DNA of 64,000 nucleotides from Agelaius tricolor (GCA_023055355.1 JALJCS010000022.1:11601501-11665500), one strand, 5' to 3'; positions 1-13,500 are shown, counted from the first letter of the stretch. Notes: generated by a model not told the origin, from the sequence alone. Translations and numbers: made by a program.

Positions 1-1430
1 GAAAATGACACTTTAATAGTCTCAGCAGGAGTTCTTGTTGTTGTTGTTTTGGTTGCTTTTTATGCTGCTATGAATATGAAAGCTTGGTGCCTGGCCAAGA
101 GACAGCAAATAAATGGGAAAAAACCCCTCTCATTTGAAGACTCTGTTACTTCTCTCTTGGCCTACAGACAGCAGCATTTAACCTTGCTTATACAGTAACT
201 AAATTACAGTTTATTGAGCAAAGTGTAAAACTAAAGCAGAGGATTTTCACCAGTGAGAGAGACACCAGCAGCACAGATGTGTCACACTCCTATTGTGTTT
301 TAATTCCCACTTAAGGTCCTGCTGTCTGGTAAAATATTTTGTACTACTGCTCTTAAAAGTACTGACAGCCAGTGATGGATTGGTGCAGAACAAAGTGTTT
401 CAAGTCAGGATATAAAAAAAAATAATTCTAATTTTACCTCACTGGTTGGCCAGTATTGGATGGAAATGCTATGAGAATTGAGCTGAAATTGTGCAATTGT
501 ATCCAATACACTTAACTGGGGTGTTATTCAATCCCAGGTCAGCTCCAGGAAAGGACTGGGCTAGACTGGTTTGGTGTGGAGCACTGTCTGAATGCCCTGA
601 GTGTTCATAAGCAGAAACAAAAGACAGCTCAAACCAAGTTTTCTTTATGTATTACCATATTCCTCACCAGCATTTGCTTAATAAAACCATTGCTTATCTC
701 ATTATCTGCTGTAAAGCTGGGTTAGGACAGCACCCACAGAACTGTCAGCCCTGCAGCATATCTGGGCTTTTATTCTCCATTTGAATGATGACATCAAAAG
801 CAAACTCTCTGTGCCTTTTGCAAGTACATTTTTTCCTTGGCTGTTTCAGAGAATGGCTTTAAGGACAATTTAAACACCAAGACAGCTTAAGACAGATGAT
901 AGGAGGCCTAAATGAGATTTTATTCTAATTTATTGTTGCTTTTTTTTTTTTTTTTTTAATGTAATGGGATATCTTAATCTGTTTTCTGTTCTCTTTCTGT
1001 TGTTCAGAAAAGCAAGACCAGCTTAGTTTTCAGTCCATAAATACAATATTCATGTGTGCTAGAGTTAACACTTTCCAGAGCTGCAGGAGGAGGGAGAAAT
1101 AAAGAGAATTCATTGGGAAGAGAATAAAAACTATTTTAAATTTGGATTAAAATGAGATGAAGAGTCAGCTAGGATGGTATTAGTCCAGTTTTTTCCATAT
1201 GACAGCAATGAGGGATGAGGAGTTTGGGTGGGGGCCAAAATGTCTGATGGGGCAGCAGCAAAAACTGTGGGAAATAGAGAGACCTAGGGCTGTCTGAGAG
1301 AGCTGCTGGGAAAACTGATGAGAAATATTCTCTGGGAGGTTCCTGGAACAAGTTAGGAACTGTGTTTGTGAAAGTACTGGTGATGTGGTGATGTTTGCTG
1401 TGCAGGCAGAAAGATTTTCACAGCCTGGAA
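1..1430. other. No gene seen
   Basis: AT-rich unique sequence with a poly-T run at about 940-957. No exon with conserved coding content recognised on either strand. Confidence 0.6.
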
Positions 1431-1432
1431 TA

Positions 1433-2812
1433 TGAATTTGTGGATTTTGGGGAAATGCAGGGGTGTTGAGCAGGTGAATTTGTGGATTTTGGGGAAATGC
1501 AGGGGTGTTGAGCAGGTGAATTTGTGGATTTGGGGGAGATGAAGGGTGTTGAGCAGGTGAATCTGTGGATTTTGGGGAAATGCAGGGGTGTTGAGCAGGT
1601 GAATTTGTGGATTTTGGGGAGATGAAGGGGTGTTGAGCAGGTGAATTTGTGGATTTAGGGAAATGAAGGGGTGTTGAGCAGGTGAATTTGTGGATTTTGG
1701 GGAAATGCAGGGGTGTTGAGCAGGTGAATCTGTGGATTTGGGGGAAATGAAGGGGTGTTGAGCAGGTGAATTTGTGGATTTGGGGAAATGAAGGGGTGTT
1801 GAGCAGGTGAATTTGTGGATTTGGGGGAGATGAAGGGGTGTTGAGCAGGTGAATTTTGGGGAAATGAAGGGGAGTTGAGCAGGTGAATCTGTGGATTTTG
1901 GGGGAAATGAAGGGGTGTTGAGCAGGTGAATCTGTGGATTTTGGGGGAAATGAAGGGGAGTTGAGCAGGTGAATCTGTGGATTTGGGGGAGATGAAGGGG
2001 TGTTGAGCAGGTGGATTTGTGGATTTGGGGGAAATGAAGGGGAGTTGAGCAGATGAATTTGTGGATTTTGGGGAGATGAAGGGGAGTTGAGCAGGTGAAT
2101 TTGTGGATTTTGGGGAGATGAAGGGGAGTTGAGCAGGTGAATTTGTGGATTTTGGGGAAATGCAGGGGTGTTGAGCAGGTGAATCTGTGGATTTGGGGGA
2201 AATGAAGGGGTGTTGAGCAGGTGAATTTGTGGATTTGGGGAAATGAAGGGGTGTTGAGCAGGTGAATTTGTGGATTTGGGGGAGATGAAGGGGTGTTGAG
2301 CAGGTGAATTTGGGGGAAATGAAGGGGTGTTGAGCAGGTGAATCTGTGGATTTGGGGAAATGCAGGGGTGTTGAGCAGGTGAATTTGTGGATTTGGGGGA
2401 GATGAAGGGGTGTTGAGCAGGTGAATTTTGGGGAAATGAAGGGGAGTTGAGCAGGTGAATCTGTGGATTTTGGGGGAAATGAAGGGGTGTTGAGCAGGTG
2501 AATCTGTGGATTTTGGGGGAAATGAAGGGGAGTTGAGCAGGTGAATCTGTGGATTTGGGGGAGATGAAGGGGTGTTGAGCAGGTGGATTTGTGGATTTGG
2601 GGGAAATGAAGGGGAGTTGAGCAGATGAATTTGTGGATTTTGGGGAGATGAAGGGGAGTTGAGCAGGTGAATTTGTGGATTTTGGGGAAATGCAGGGGTG
2701 TTGAGCAGGTGAATCTGTGGATTTGGGGGAGATGAAGGGGTGTTGAGCAGGTGAATCTGTGGATTTGGGGGAGATGAAGGGGTGTTGAGCAGGTGGATTT
2801 GTGGATTTTGGG
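1433..2812. repeat. Minisatellite, 41-42 bp G-rich unit, about 33 copies
   Basis: A tandem array whose units read GTGAATTTGTGGATTTTGGG then GAAATGCAGGGGTGTTGAGC AG, with variants (gaatctgtgg, gagatgaagg, ggagttgagc) and some shortened units lacking tgtggattt. The block from 1682 recurs at 2137 (offset 455) and the block from 1849 recurs at 2421 (offset 572), so part of the array was itself duplicated, with about 117 bp gained. The plus strand has regularly spaced runs of four or more G. Long open frames run through the array on the minus strand only because the unit lacks stops. Confidence 0.97.
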
Positions 2813-3299
2813 GAAAAAGGGAGGTGAAAGGGGAGAGCTGCAGGGCTCAGCTCTGTTTTGGGAATTCATGGTTTCAGTTTTCTTTACAGCTCCTGGCAGC
2901 AGCCGTGGAACTTTGAGAGTGCTCATTGCTGCTCTGATGGATGCTGGAGTGAGATGCCTCTGTACTCCAGAATTATTTTTCTGTGTTCTAAGGTCTTCCA
3001 AATGCCTCTTTAGGCTTTGATTAATGTGAATGCTTTTTCTATTTGCCCAATAAAATATATTACACACACCCCCCAAAGTGTTTTTATGGCACAGGTGTCT
3101 GCCTTTCTCTGCACTGAGGTTTATTCCTTTCTCTGTGGGTGTGGATTCCTGATGCTTTAGATCCTGCAGAATGGAAAAACATGCAGAAAGGTAATTTATT
3201 TTATTTATTATTATATATAATTTTTTTTTGTGGCTCCTTTATTGTAAGTACAAATGCTATTGATTTCTCTCACGTTCTAAAGATTTTTATTTCTTAAAG

Positions 3300-3350
3300 A
3301 ATCACAAAATATGCTGAGCTGGAAGGGACCCACAAGGTTCACTGAGCAGT
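3300..3350 (-). mobile_element. CR1 LINE 3' fragment
   Basis: aatcacaaaatatgctgagc tggaagggacccacaaggtt c is the complement of a CR1 3' terminus. Short. Confidence 0.65.
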
Positions 3351-3504
3351 AGTTTTTTTCTCTGTGCTAACTTTTAAGGAACTTGTAACTTAATAATTTA
3401 CCTAATGGAGCATGAGATGTGAAAATGTTGCACATTACAGATGTTTCTGATAAACAAATCCTACACAAAACAGTGCTGGAAATAAAAACAGGGGGAGAAG
3501 AGTG

Positions 3505-4785
3505 AGAACTTTGCCTTTAGGAAGGGTGAGGGCTTTGCCTTCAGGAGAATGAGGACTTTGCCTTTAGGAGAATGAGGACTTTGTCTTTAGGAAGGGTGAA
3601 AATTTTGACTTTAGGAGGATGAGAACTTTGCCTTTAGGAGAATGAGGACTTTGCCTTTAGGAGAAGGAGGACTTGGCCTTTAGGAGAAGGAGGACTTGGC
3701 CTTTAGGAAGGGTGAGGACTTTGCCTTTAGGAGAAGGAGGACTTTGCCTTTAGGAAGGGTGAAAATTTTGACTTTAGGAGGATGAGAACTTTGACTTTAG
3801 GAAGGAGGAGAATTTGGCCTTTAGGAAGGATGAGAATTTTGTCTTTAGAAGGATGCCTTTAGGAAGGGGGAGAACTTTTTGTTTAGGAGGATGAGCACTT
3901 TGCCTTTAGGAGGATGGACTTTGCCTTTAGGAGGATGGACTTTGCCTTTAGGAGGATGGACTTTGCCTTTAGGAGGGTGAGCACTTTGCCTTTAGGAGGA
4001 TGGACTTTGCCTTTAGGAAGGATGGACTTTGCCTTTAGGAAGGATGGACTTTGCCTTTAGGAAGGATGGACTTTTCCTTTAGGAGGATGGACTTTACCTT
4101 TAGGAAGGATGGACTTTTCCTTTAGGAGGGTGAGCACTTTGCCTTTAGGAGGATGGACTTTGCCTTTAGGAGGATGGACTTTGCCTTTAGGAGGGTGAGC
4201 ACTTTGCCTTTAGGAAGGATGAACTTTGCCTTTAGGAGGGTGAGCACTTTGCCTTTAGGAGGGTGAGCACTTTGCCTTTAGGAGGATGGACTTTGCCTTT
4301 AGGAGGATGAACTTTGCCTTTAGGAGGGTGAGCACTTTGCCTTTAGGAAGGATGAACTTTGCCTTTAGGAGGGTGAGCACTTTGCCTTTAGGAGGGTGAG
4401 CACTTTGCCTTTAGGAGGATGGACTTTGCCTTTAGGAAGGATGAACTGTGCCTTTAGGAGGATGGACTTTGCCTTTAGGAGGGTGAGCACTTTGCCTTTA
4501 GGAGGGTGAGCACTTTTCCTTTAGGAGGATGGACTTTGCCTTTAGGAGGGTGAGCACTTTTCCTTTAGGAGGATGGACTTTGCCTTTAGGAGGATGGACT
4601 TTGCCTTTAGGAGGATGGACTTTGCCTTTAGGAGGGTGAGCACTTTTCCTTTAGGAGGATGGACTTTGCCTTTAGGAGGATGGACTTTGCCTTTAGGAAG
4701 GATGAACTGTGCCTTTAGGAGGATGGACTTTGCCTTTAGGAGGGTGAGCACTTTTCCTTTAGGAGGATGGACTTTGCCTGCTGGG
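3505..4785. repeat. Minisatellite, 21-23 bp unit, roughly 55-60 copies
   Basis: Two interleaved unit types: GGACTTTGCCTTTAGGAGGA T (21 bp) and GAGCACTTTGCCTTTAGGAG GGT (23 bp), with degenerate versions at the left edge (gaggactttgcctttaggaga, gaaaattttgactttaggagg). The right part (from about 3900) is most homogeneous, suggesting recent expansion from that side. Open frames in it are an effect of the repeat and are not genes. Confidence 0.96.
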
Positions 4786-5493
4786 GTTGGCCATTTTTTG
4801 CCTTTACTGTTTGAAGTGAGCTGCTGATACCAGGGCTGTTCTCCTGTGTCCCAGGGATCTGGCACAGCTCAGTGTGCTCTGGAATAACATTTTGGTTTCT
4901 TTGGCCACTGGAGATGTCTCATGTGACACTGCCCTGGCTCAGTGTCCCTCTGTGCATGTGGGCACTGTCACCTTTGGCTTTCACCTGTTGTCACAATGTC
5001 ACCATCAACTCAACACCCACCCTGAGCCTTTGGACACCTTTTTTATTACATGATTCCAACCCTGGCCAGGTCAGTGGGAGTTTTGTTGCTGACAGAAGTG
5101 AAGTCAGTCTCCACTTTTTGGCTTTTACCCTCAAGGCAGAAAATCAGGGGAGCCAATGTGAGCTGGCAGGGCTGTGCTGTGCCAGTTCCAGCCCTGCCTG
5201 TTGGGATATGTGCAGATAATAGGATGAAAATCTGCTCCAATACAGATGCAGAACTAATTTTTAATTAGTTCTAATGTTCAGGTTTTTTTTTAAATTTAAC
5301 AGGAATTTTTGCATCTATAAAAATCAACCCAGATTTTCTTTCAGAAGTGTTGTTAATATGTCTGTGCCATATTAAAGAATTATGGAAATGCCTTTTATTT
5401 TATCAAGGTAGTGTGACCCTTAGTGTGGGGTCAAACTTTGTTAGAGTTTTCAGCTGCAAGCAAAAAAGTAAATGGTAGATAAGTCATCTCTTG

Positions 5494-5576
5494 AGCTTAA
5501 ATTTCTGCTCACCTCTAAAAGAAAGCAAAACCAATTTTACATCTCCATTAAGAAAAATTCCTGCTTTATTTTTTTT
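5494..5576. repeat. Dispersed local duplicate, copy 1
   Basis: About 80 bp (cttaaatttctgctcacctc ... attaagaaaaattcctgctt tatttttt) that recurs, diverged, at 6780-6862. The family is not recognised. Confidence 0.75.
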
Positions 5577-6384
5577 TTTTTCTTCATTCCCAGTAACTCT
5601 GCTGTTTCTTCTGAATCCACTTCTCCTTTTATTTCACCTTCCCTTTGAAAGTCTCCTGGAGGATAACTTGGATTTTGCTTGTTTAGTGCTAAAGCAAACT
5701 GCAGCACGAGAATCTTCTGTAATGTGTTTGGAAGGGCTTTATGGTCATGTGAACAAAAACCTGGTTATGAATGAAACCTGAAACCTTTTAATAATAAATA
5801 CAGAGATTGAAAACCTTTTAGAGCCACTGAAATGGGGGGTGGAGGGAAGATAATATCTTTACCTTCTGTAGGTGCATTTTGTTTTCCACTTTGGATTCTA
5901 ATTGGATGGGATAAATGAGATTGTTTATTTTTAATGACTACACAGGTATCATGAGCTTTGGATGAGGTGTTGAATATTCAAATTCACCTACTCTTCAGTT
6001 ACTTCCAGTTATGGCCTTTATTGAATAAATCATTAAGAACAACCTTGTACAAGTGGGACCATAAATCCCAGTTTGGTTCTAGGAAGTTCAAGGAGGGGGT
6101 TTTGTTTGTTTCTTCCTCTGTAGGTAAAATCTATCAATTAATAAGCACTCTTTTGTGCTTTTCTGCTTCATGAAGAGCAACAATGTTTGATGAAAAACCA
6201 GTGAAAGGAGACAAATGGGATGCAAGTCAAGGGGTGATGGGGAAAAGCTTTTAAGAAATAATAGTTAAAGCAATAAAATCCCACTCCTGGAAACCTGAGT
6301 GCAGATGAGCTTTGGTTTTTTTGGATGGGGAACCTGGATTATGTCGTACAAATAGGGATTTGAAAATCCTTCAGGAAATACTGA

Positions 6385-6525
6385 ATTTTTCAGTGGCTTT
6401 AGGTAGGATCAGGCATCCCAGGAGGGTTGGCAGTGCTGGAAGTGCCCAAGGCCAGGCTGATGGGTGGAAGAGGATGAAATTTAAGGTCCCTTCCCACCCC
6501 AGCCTTTTCCTGCTCTAACGGCTGC
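6385..6525 (+). mobile_element. CR1 LINE 3' fragment, degenerate
   Basis: gaagtgcccaaggccaggct ... aaatttaaggtcccttccca cccca follows the CR1 3' end. Confidence 0.6.
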
Positions 6526-6779
6526 TCATGGCTTTGCAATGAAATTTTCACCAGGGAAACCAAAGTGTTCTCTCAAATGTGCCCTGGAAAAGGAAAGTTT
6601 GACCCAGAGGGGATGTAAAACCTGCTGGAGGCATTGGTACCACCTGGGAAGAGAACATGAAATTGCTTAATTAATTAATTAATTAATGCTCTCTGGGGCT
6701 GCTGAGCCTCGTTAGCCCCTGTGACCCCCCAGCTTTGCTGGGCAGAAGGGATGGAAATTCCACAGCCAAGGCAACTCTT

Positions 6780-6862
6780 GCCCTTAAATTCCTGTTCACC
6801 TCTACAAGGAAACAAAAATAATTTTATGTGGTGATTAAGAAAAATTCCTGCTTTATTTTTTA
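6780..6862. repeat. Dispersed local duplicate, copy 2
   Basis: Diverged copy of 5494-5576 in the same orientation. The shared core is attaagaaaaattcctgctt tattttt. Followed by about 360 bp of very AT-rich sequence. Confidence 0.75.
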
Positions 6863-7600
6863 TTATTTAATTTAATTAATTACTATAATTTTATAGAAGA
6901 AATAATTAATAATTATTCTAAATATTATTTTTTTAAAAATTATGATTTTTGTTAAAAATTAGTTATTTTTATTTCATTCTTTATAATTTTAAAAAAATTC
7001 ATTATTTATAATTAACTTGGCTGTTAATTAACTAATAACACATTAAGAATACATTTGAAAGGCATTTTTGTCATGGGAGAAAAATAAATAATAGAAAATA
7101 AATAATATAAAACATTATAAAATAATATTTACTTTGTCCAGATTTTAAATATGTCTTAATTTATTACTTTATTATATTTTTAATAGATAAACATATTTTC
7201 AAAGAAAATAGATGAATAGAAGGGAGCTTCTGAAGTGTTATTTCAAATTTTTGGTATTTTTTCTTTGTTTTTGTTGGGTTTTTTTGTTGTTTCCTTAATT
7301 TGCTTGCTTTGTGACTCAAGCTACATGTATGTATATATTTTATATTTTATATTTTATTTATATTTATATTTATATCTATATAGCAGCCCAAAGCCTGCCT
7401 GTAGCATCTAAAATTTGATGAAAAGAAATTTCAGAGTTTACTGAAAAAACTTATAATACATAATAGGATATATAATAAAATATAAAATATAAAATATATA
7501 ATAAGATATAATAAGATATTTATATAAAAATAAAAATATTTATGAATAAATAAAATATATAATAACATTAGTTTTAAAAAGTATTTATTTTTAGGGAAAA
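6840..7600. repeat. AT-rich low-complexity block
   Basis: Almost pure A/T from 6840 to 7220 and again 7320-7570 (tatattttatattttattta types). No coding potential; the open frame of mostly Tyr/Ile/Phe in it is compositional. Confidence 0.85.
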
Positions 7601-10437
7601 GACCCATCAACAAACCACATCCTGTTGTTACAGAATTTTTGCAGCCCCATATTCAGCTGCTTTGGGCTCCAAAGCAGATAAAGAGACTGATAAGGACAAT
7701 AATTGGGGTATTCCAGGAGCTCCAATGTTGCATCCTAATGGAGTCAGATATTATGGAAGTGCAAAATTGATGTGGGACTCTCCTCAGATTTGTAAACACT
7801 TTAAATCTGGGAGGGGTTGAAATGGTGAATATTTGCTGTAAATGTATATGTCAGAGGTAAAATGTAAAGTTAGGTAAAATTTGTTCTCAAAATAAGCTCT
7901 GGATAACTCCAGAACCACTTGTACCAAACCAGTATTTTACATAAATAAATAGATAATTCAAATAATTCACTTAAATGCTTCAATAATTCACTTTTTAGCT
8001 ACTGGCCCAAGTAATTCCTGAGTCCATTTCTCTTTCCTTTGAATTAAACATGAAGTACTGGTAAAATTCAGAGTTTGGTTATAAAGGCTCCACACTTTGG
8101 TTGTTTTCCTGCAGAAAAATGCATTTTCTGGGGAAATGTAGTGATTTTCCAAGGCAAATTCGTCACTAGGTGGCAGGATCAGACTGTATTAGTGCCAGCA
8201 TTGCTGAGGATTTATTCACTCATCTCTGTTCCCTAAATACCCCTTGGATTATACCCAGCATTCAAAAGCATCAACATGTTACAATAAATTCTAATCAATT
8301 ACAATCCATTCTAATAACTTAAAAAACATTAACATGAAATAAATTTAATGTTTTTTAATGAGCTTTTTTTTAATAGCAGGTGTACCATGCTGGACTCCAG
8401 AATCACTGAAATATTTCATCAATATTCCCTTTGGGATAAAAGCTGCTCCTTTTTGATAGAGCATTAGAAGTATTTTACTACTCAAATTTGTAATGATGTG
8501 TAAATAAAAACATGTTGGTTTTCCAAAGGCGTCTAATATTCAAATACTGCTTTACCCATATGGGCAAATGAGGTATTTATTGTGAAAGTGGCTTTTTTTT
8601 TTTTACTTTAAATGCCATTTTTCCTTTGAGAACCCTCAATTCCCAGCTTGAGTTAGAGATGTTACAAATTAGATTTTTCCTGTGTGGGCTAATTTGAAAT
8701 CTCTCTGGTTGGGTAAAACTGGAAAAACTCTGCTGTAATTGGCATTTTCATTCTGCTCTCCATTTATTCCATCAAAACAATCCTGGAGCTCCAATCCTGG
8801 AATATTTTGGTGCCTGGATTTGACAGATGGAGCAGCCAGGCAGAACCTGAGGAGATTTTCTTTTGAGGGATAAAGCAAATGTTTGGGAAAAAAATGAGAG
8901 GGACATCTCTGATCACTTGCTGGGTGCTGAAATCTCTGGGGTATTTGAAGGAACAATTTCAATTTCATTTTCAGGGATGTGCTACAGGTTGTGAGCCAAG
9001 AGAGTCCACAGACATGGATTAAAGGTCACCAGCCCTATAGGATCCCTCACTATGGTCCAGTTATCCCTGTGTTCCCTACCAGAAAATAGCCTAGATTTTA
9101 AATTATAATTAAATTACTAAGTCAAGGCTTCCTTCTATATGTTTAAAAACCAAAAAAAGCCAAACCAAACCAACCAAACAGAAAAGCTTAAGAAATGTGT
9201 CTGAGCAGGCATGAGGAAAATAACATCATTTTACTTTAACACTCAGGTTAACTAATATGGACTAAAGTTATTCTCTAGATTATATTATAGTTATAAAATT
9301 CTCTAGCGTGCTCCCTGACATAGTTCTTAAAATAATGAATAAAATGTTGCTTGATTTCCTTTGTTTTAAATTTTTAAAATAACTTTTTCCTCAGCCAACT
9401 GCTGGTCATCCAAGGTGAGCAGGTGCAGAAGCAAGTCTGGATTTTGTGTGGCTTGGGGAAGAACATGGTTGTGATCTCAGGTTTCTGTCAGTGCAATTCT
9501 AGACATGGATGTTCTTAGAATATTTTAGTGGGACTATATTTGCATTTCTTTTCAGGTGTCTGAGTCATGGTCAGTGAATATTTTGCCTTGAGTATGTTCT
9601 TAAGAACTTTGGAAGTTGTGAAAAAGGTGCAGGAGGTGTCCAGTGGGCTGAGATCAATTACAGGAGGAGTTTGGCACCCAGAGTAACTCCTGGCAGTGGG
9701 GGATGCTCAGCAACCAGGACAATGGGAATATCATTGACAATGGAAATTATAAATGCCTTTTTTTCCCCAAAAAAGACATTCTTAGCCTTAAATAGCATCT
9801 GCTTGAAAACAGCTCACTCTCAAGTTTTTCAGGAGTTTTACATATTTTTAGGTAACACCTGCAATGGCTTCAGGGATCAGTTTTTTACCAGGAGCCTTTT
9901 TCATTGAATCTCCAAGCTGGAATTGCAGTTTTTCCCACAGTGAAATAGAGCTCTCCTAAAATGTGAATATCTGTTTGTACAGCTATTTTAAACTGATGAT
10001 GTTGTATGGAATATTTGAGACTTAGGTGAAATAAAGAAAGCTTAAGTTGATTAATTTGTTTTGAAGCAGAACTTGCAAAGCTGAGATTTATTTCTTCATG
10101 CATTTGCTACAAACCTTCAGCTTCACATGTAATCAGAGCTTGGTTAAAATGATTTTTAGTTGAGAAATGTTGAACATACTGCTTAGACCATCCCAGGCAG
10201 CACCTCACCTCTGCCACAACCTAAAATTGAGTTTTCTTTACAAATTCCTGCTCATGGCTGCAGTGGAAGGGAAATGATTGCAGGGATGAATCTCCCCTGT
10301 TCCAGCTCAGTCAATGCATCTCTGCTCTGCTTTACACTGAAGGACTCAGGCATCTGCACCAGTTTTTGCCCCTCTTTGGACACTTTTCAACTGCATTCCA
10401 GCTTTTAGATCTCACACCAGCACATACCTTAAATACC

Positions 10438-10597
10438 TTAAATAATTTGGCTGTAGATATCTCATATATCCATATATCCCATATGAATATCTTAAATAAT
10501 TTGGCTGTAGATATCTCATATATCCATATATCCCATATGAATATCTTAAATAATTTGGCTGTAGATATCTCATATATCCATAAATCCCATATGAATG
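10438..10597. repeat. Three tandem copies of a 54-bp unit
   Basis: Units start at 10438, 10492 and 10546: TTAAATAATTTGGCTGTAGA, TATCTCATATATCCATATAT, CCCATATGAATATC. The copies are nearly identical; the last differs by one base in catatatcc/cataaatcc. AT-rich and palindromic in part (ATATATCCATATAT). Confidence 0.95.
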
Positions 10598-10599
10598 GT

Positions 10600-13500
10600 G
10601 TGTGGGTCTGTGTAAATCCACACATGGAATAAATAGGAAAAGAAGGATGGTCCAAGCCTGAAATAACTTCTTGCACCAACTGGGCTTTGTTACACTCAAT
10701 GTCTGATTAACACTCAAAATATTTTACCTCTGGTTTTTCAAATCATGTCTGCACATTATAAACAACAAGGCAGAATAGGTTTCTAATTTGTATTCAGCTG
10801 GAAAAATGTTCTATAAATCAGAATGGAAGTTTGCTCTCCCCCTTTGGTGAAGTACAAGAGAATTCTGTTTCAATGAAGCATGCAATTTTAATCAATTGTA
10901 CCCTAAGAAAAGAAGACAAACAGCTGCTGCTGGTTAATTGGTGAATGTCTCCACCAATGCACTCATCATTTATTCACTGCCTTCAATGCTGAAATAAAGG
11001 TGTGGGCACCCTGCAGTAGGACTGCCTGCACATTTGGGACTGAGCAGCTCAGACTGTACATGAAGAATTTATTGCAAGAGACAAAGATGTGACCTTCACC
11101 CTCCCAGCTCCATTGTTTTCATCTAATAATCACCTTTCCTGGGAAAGGTCACATCTCTTGTGTCAAACCAAGGGAAAAACAAATTTAATCCCTCTGGCTG
11201 AAAGATTCATTTCTTGTTAGGAATGATTCCAAGCTCTGGAGATTTCCAGAGGCTTCTGGGGTAGAACCAGAGGTTCCTGTGGGCTGCAAGGGACCCTCAA
11301 GGGCCCCAGCCTTTGGCTCAGGTCAGATCCAGCTCCAGGTCTTGCTCAGTTGTGTTTTGGAGCTTCTCTGTGTTCCAGGTTTTTTCCCTCCATGGTAAAA
11401 TCAATTGTTTTCTTACACCAAGTCAGAATTTCCCACCATCCAGGGTGATTTCCATCTGTCCTTCACTGTGCATCTGGGGAAGAGTCTCTCCATCATCTCT
11501 TTCCTTCCTCTCCTCCAGAACTCCTCATTATTTCTCTTTATTTTCCACAGCCTCTCTGTTACTTTCATTTACAGCTCCACTTTTGGGTTGGGATTTTGCC
11601 CTTCTCCCTCTTTTCTGACTGATCATTTGCAGTGGAGCTGCAAACTCTTCCAGGGAAATACAGGAGTGAAATACAAAACTTCAGCTTGACAAAGAATTTA
11701 TTCTCCTTTCCTCCCTTTTCTCTCCACTCTTGTTCCCTCCTGTATCCCCTTTCCTTTTATCCTCCTTGTAAGTAATTTTTGCAGCAGCTGTGCTCACTTG
11801 TTCTGTTCTTATCTTTTGTTTTGCCCTTGCCTCTAGGTTTGTTCTTTGTATTTTGGTTTTGCAGTTTGTTTCTTTGAGCCTTCCTTGTCCTCGTTTCCCC
11901 TCTCCATCCGTGGTGTGGCTGGTTGGGGTTCTCCACACCATCCTGGGACTGTTCCAGTGCTGGTTTTTACCTGGAAAACATTTCCTTTGGGTTGATATTG
12001 GGTCAGTATTTCCTTTATCTGGCTGATAAACAGAACCATAAAGATGTCAAATCTAAATATTTTACATTTACTAAATGGAAGATCCAAACAGCTCTGGGTT
12101 GGTTTTTTGTTTGTTTTTTTGGGTTTTTTTGTTTGTTTGTTTGCTTTTAGTAAAAATAAGTTAAAATTCAAGTTAAAATAAGTTAAATAAGTAAAATAAC
12201 TTAAAATTTGTCAACTCAAAGGATACAAACATTTAATTTGATCCTGTTCTGTTTCCTTTAAAAGGTATTTTTAAGACAGGCTCTGCAGCCATTTCTAAGT
12301 CTCTGAAGATGGCCATATCTGAAATAGTTGATCCTAATAATGATATCAGATCTTGTAGAACTTGAATAATCTGCCACATTAAACAGCAAACTGAGAACTG
12401 GGGTTCTGTTGTTGAAATAATGAAGTAAAATGAAATATCAGAGCATTGTATTATTAAACATGAAGATTAATCTTCTACAGCACTGGTTTAATGCTGTGTA
12501 ACTAAAATGAATGTTCCATCTATTTTTTTGGAAAAAATACTTTGTGCTTTGCTTACGATAGGAGAAGCAATGAATGGAGAACAATTCCATTGGCTGTTAC
12601 AATGCAGAGGCATTTTTTTAAACATAATTCAAGGAGGGTAAGAAAATGTTCTGGTCTGAAAGAACAGATTTAGAAATGCTAAATAGCTTTATTATGTTGT
12701 TTAAATGTTTTAATAATGGTGTTACACGATGTTCTGTAAATTTCATTTACATTATAATTGCTATTACAACGTTAAAATACCATCAATGAGATGCTATTGT
12801 GCTTCCAAAATTCAATTATCAGTGTATCTTCTTTTATATCAGGCTTAGCTGTTGTGTTTGCAAATTCTAGATAAAACTCACTCTGCAGGCATCCATAGCG
12901 AGCTAAAAGGGAGAGAATACAGGAAGTGGGAAGGACAGGTATATTGAGAATTTTTTATGTGATATAGAAAGGCCACAGAAACTTATCTAAAGAGAGGAGA
13001 CTTTGTCTTTGGGTGTTCTTTTTGTCCTTCTGAAGGTCTGGAGGGACTTGGCTCTACCCAATAATGATATTTTTTTTCCTTTCACTAATCCACGCATGTA
13101 TTCTTAGATTTGCAAAGAAAGAAATCAAACAGAATTATTATCTTTATTTAAACCAGTCTGTCCTGAGCCAAACTCTTTGAGACTTCCCTTAACTGCCAGG
13201 TAATCAGCAGGCACTTTCCAGTGTCAGACCTCTCCCCTTCATGTGAATTTTGTGAAGAAAGCCCATTTCTCTGTATTCAAAAGCAAAGATTCACTGTACC
13301 TCACTGTACACTCTGCTCTGCATCCTACTGATTATCTCCCCTTGGAGCTGGAATTGTGCCATTTTCACTGAAAATCCAAACTGTAGTCAAATGCCAGCCT
13401 CTGGTTGGTGGGGTCAGGTTTAAAGTCCCTTTTCCTGAAGGATTAAAGAGCTGCAGTTAAGTAGCTCTGGCAGGTGAGTTCGGTGTGCAGCAGCTCTGCT

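Larger units (their letters stand above)
4800..10430. other. No gene seen apart from the repeats listed
   Basis: Unique AT-rich sequence between the minisatellites and the 54-bp repeat. It contains the duplicated 80-bp blocks, one CR1 piece and the low-complexity AT block. Short open frames lack splice-flanked conserved content. Confidence 0.55.

Noticed and set aside
1655..3076. 473-codon minus-strand open frame
   Set aside because: It lies almost wholly in the 41-42 bp minisatellite; the unit lacks stops on that strand, and the reading shifts frame from unit to unit without a consistent peptide.
4542..4865. Lys/Leu-rich and Phe/Arg-rich open frames on both strands
   Set aside because: They are translations of the 21-23 bp minisatellite. 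No start context, splice sites or conservation.
10332..10679. QTHTPFIWD on the minus strand as the ADAM12 C-terminus
   Set aside because: Slight likeness to the human THTAYIK ending, but the residue run continues into the 54-bp repeat with no stop at the right place, and there is no acceptor in the needed phase.
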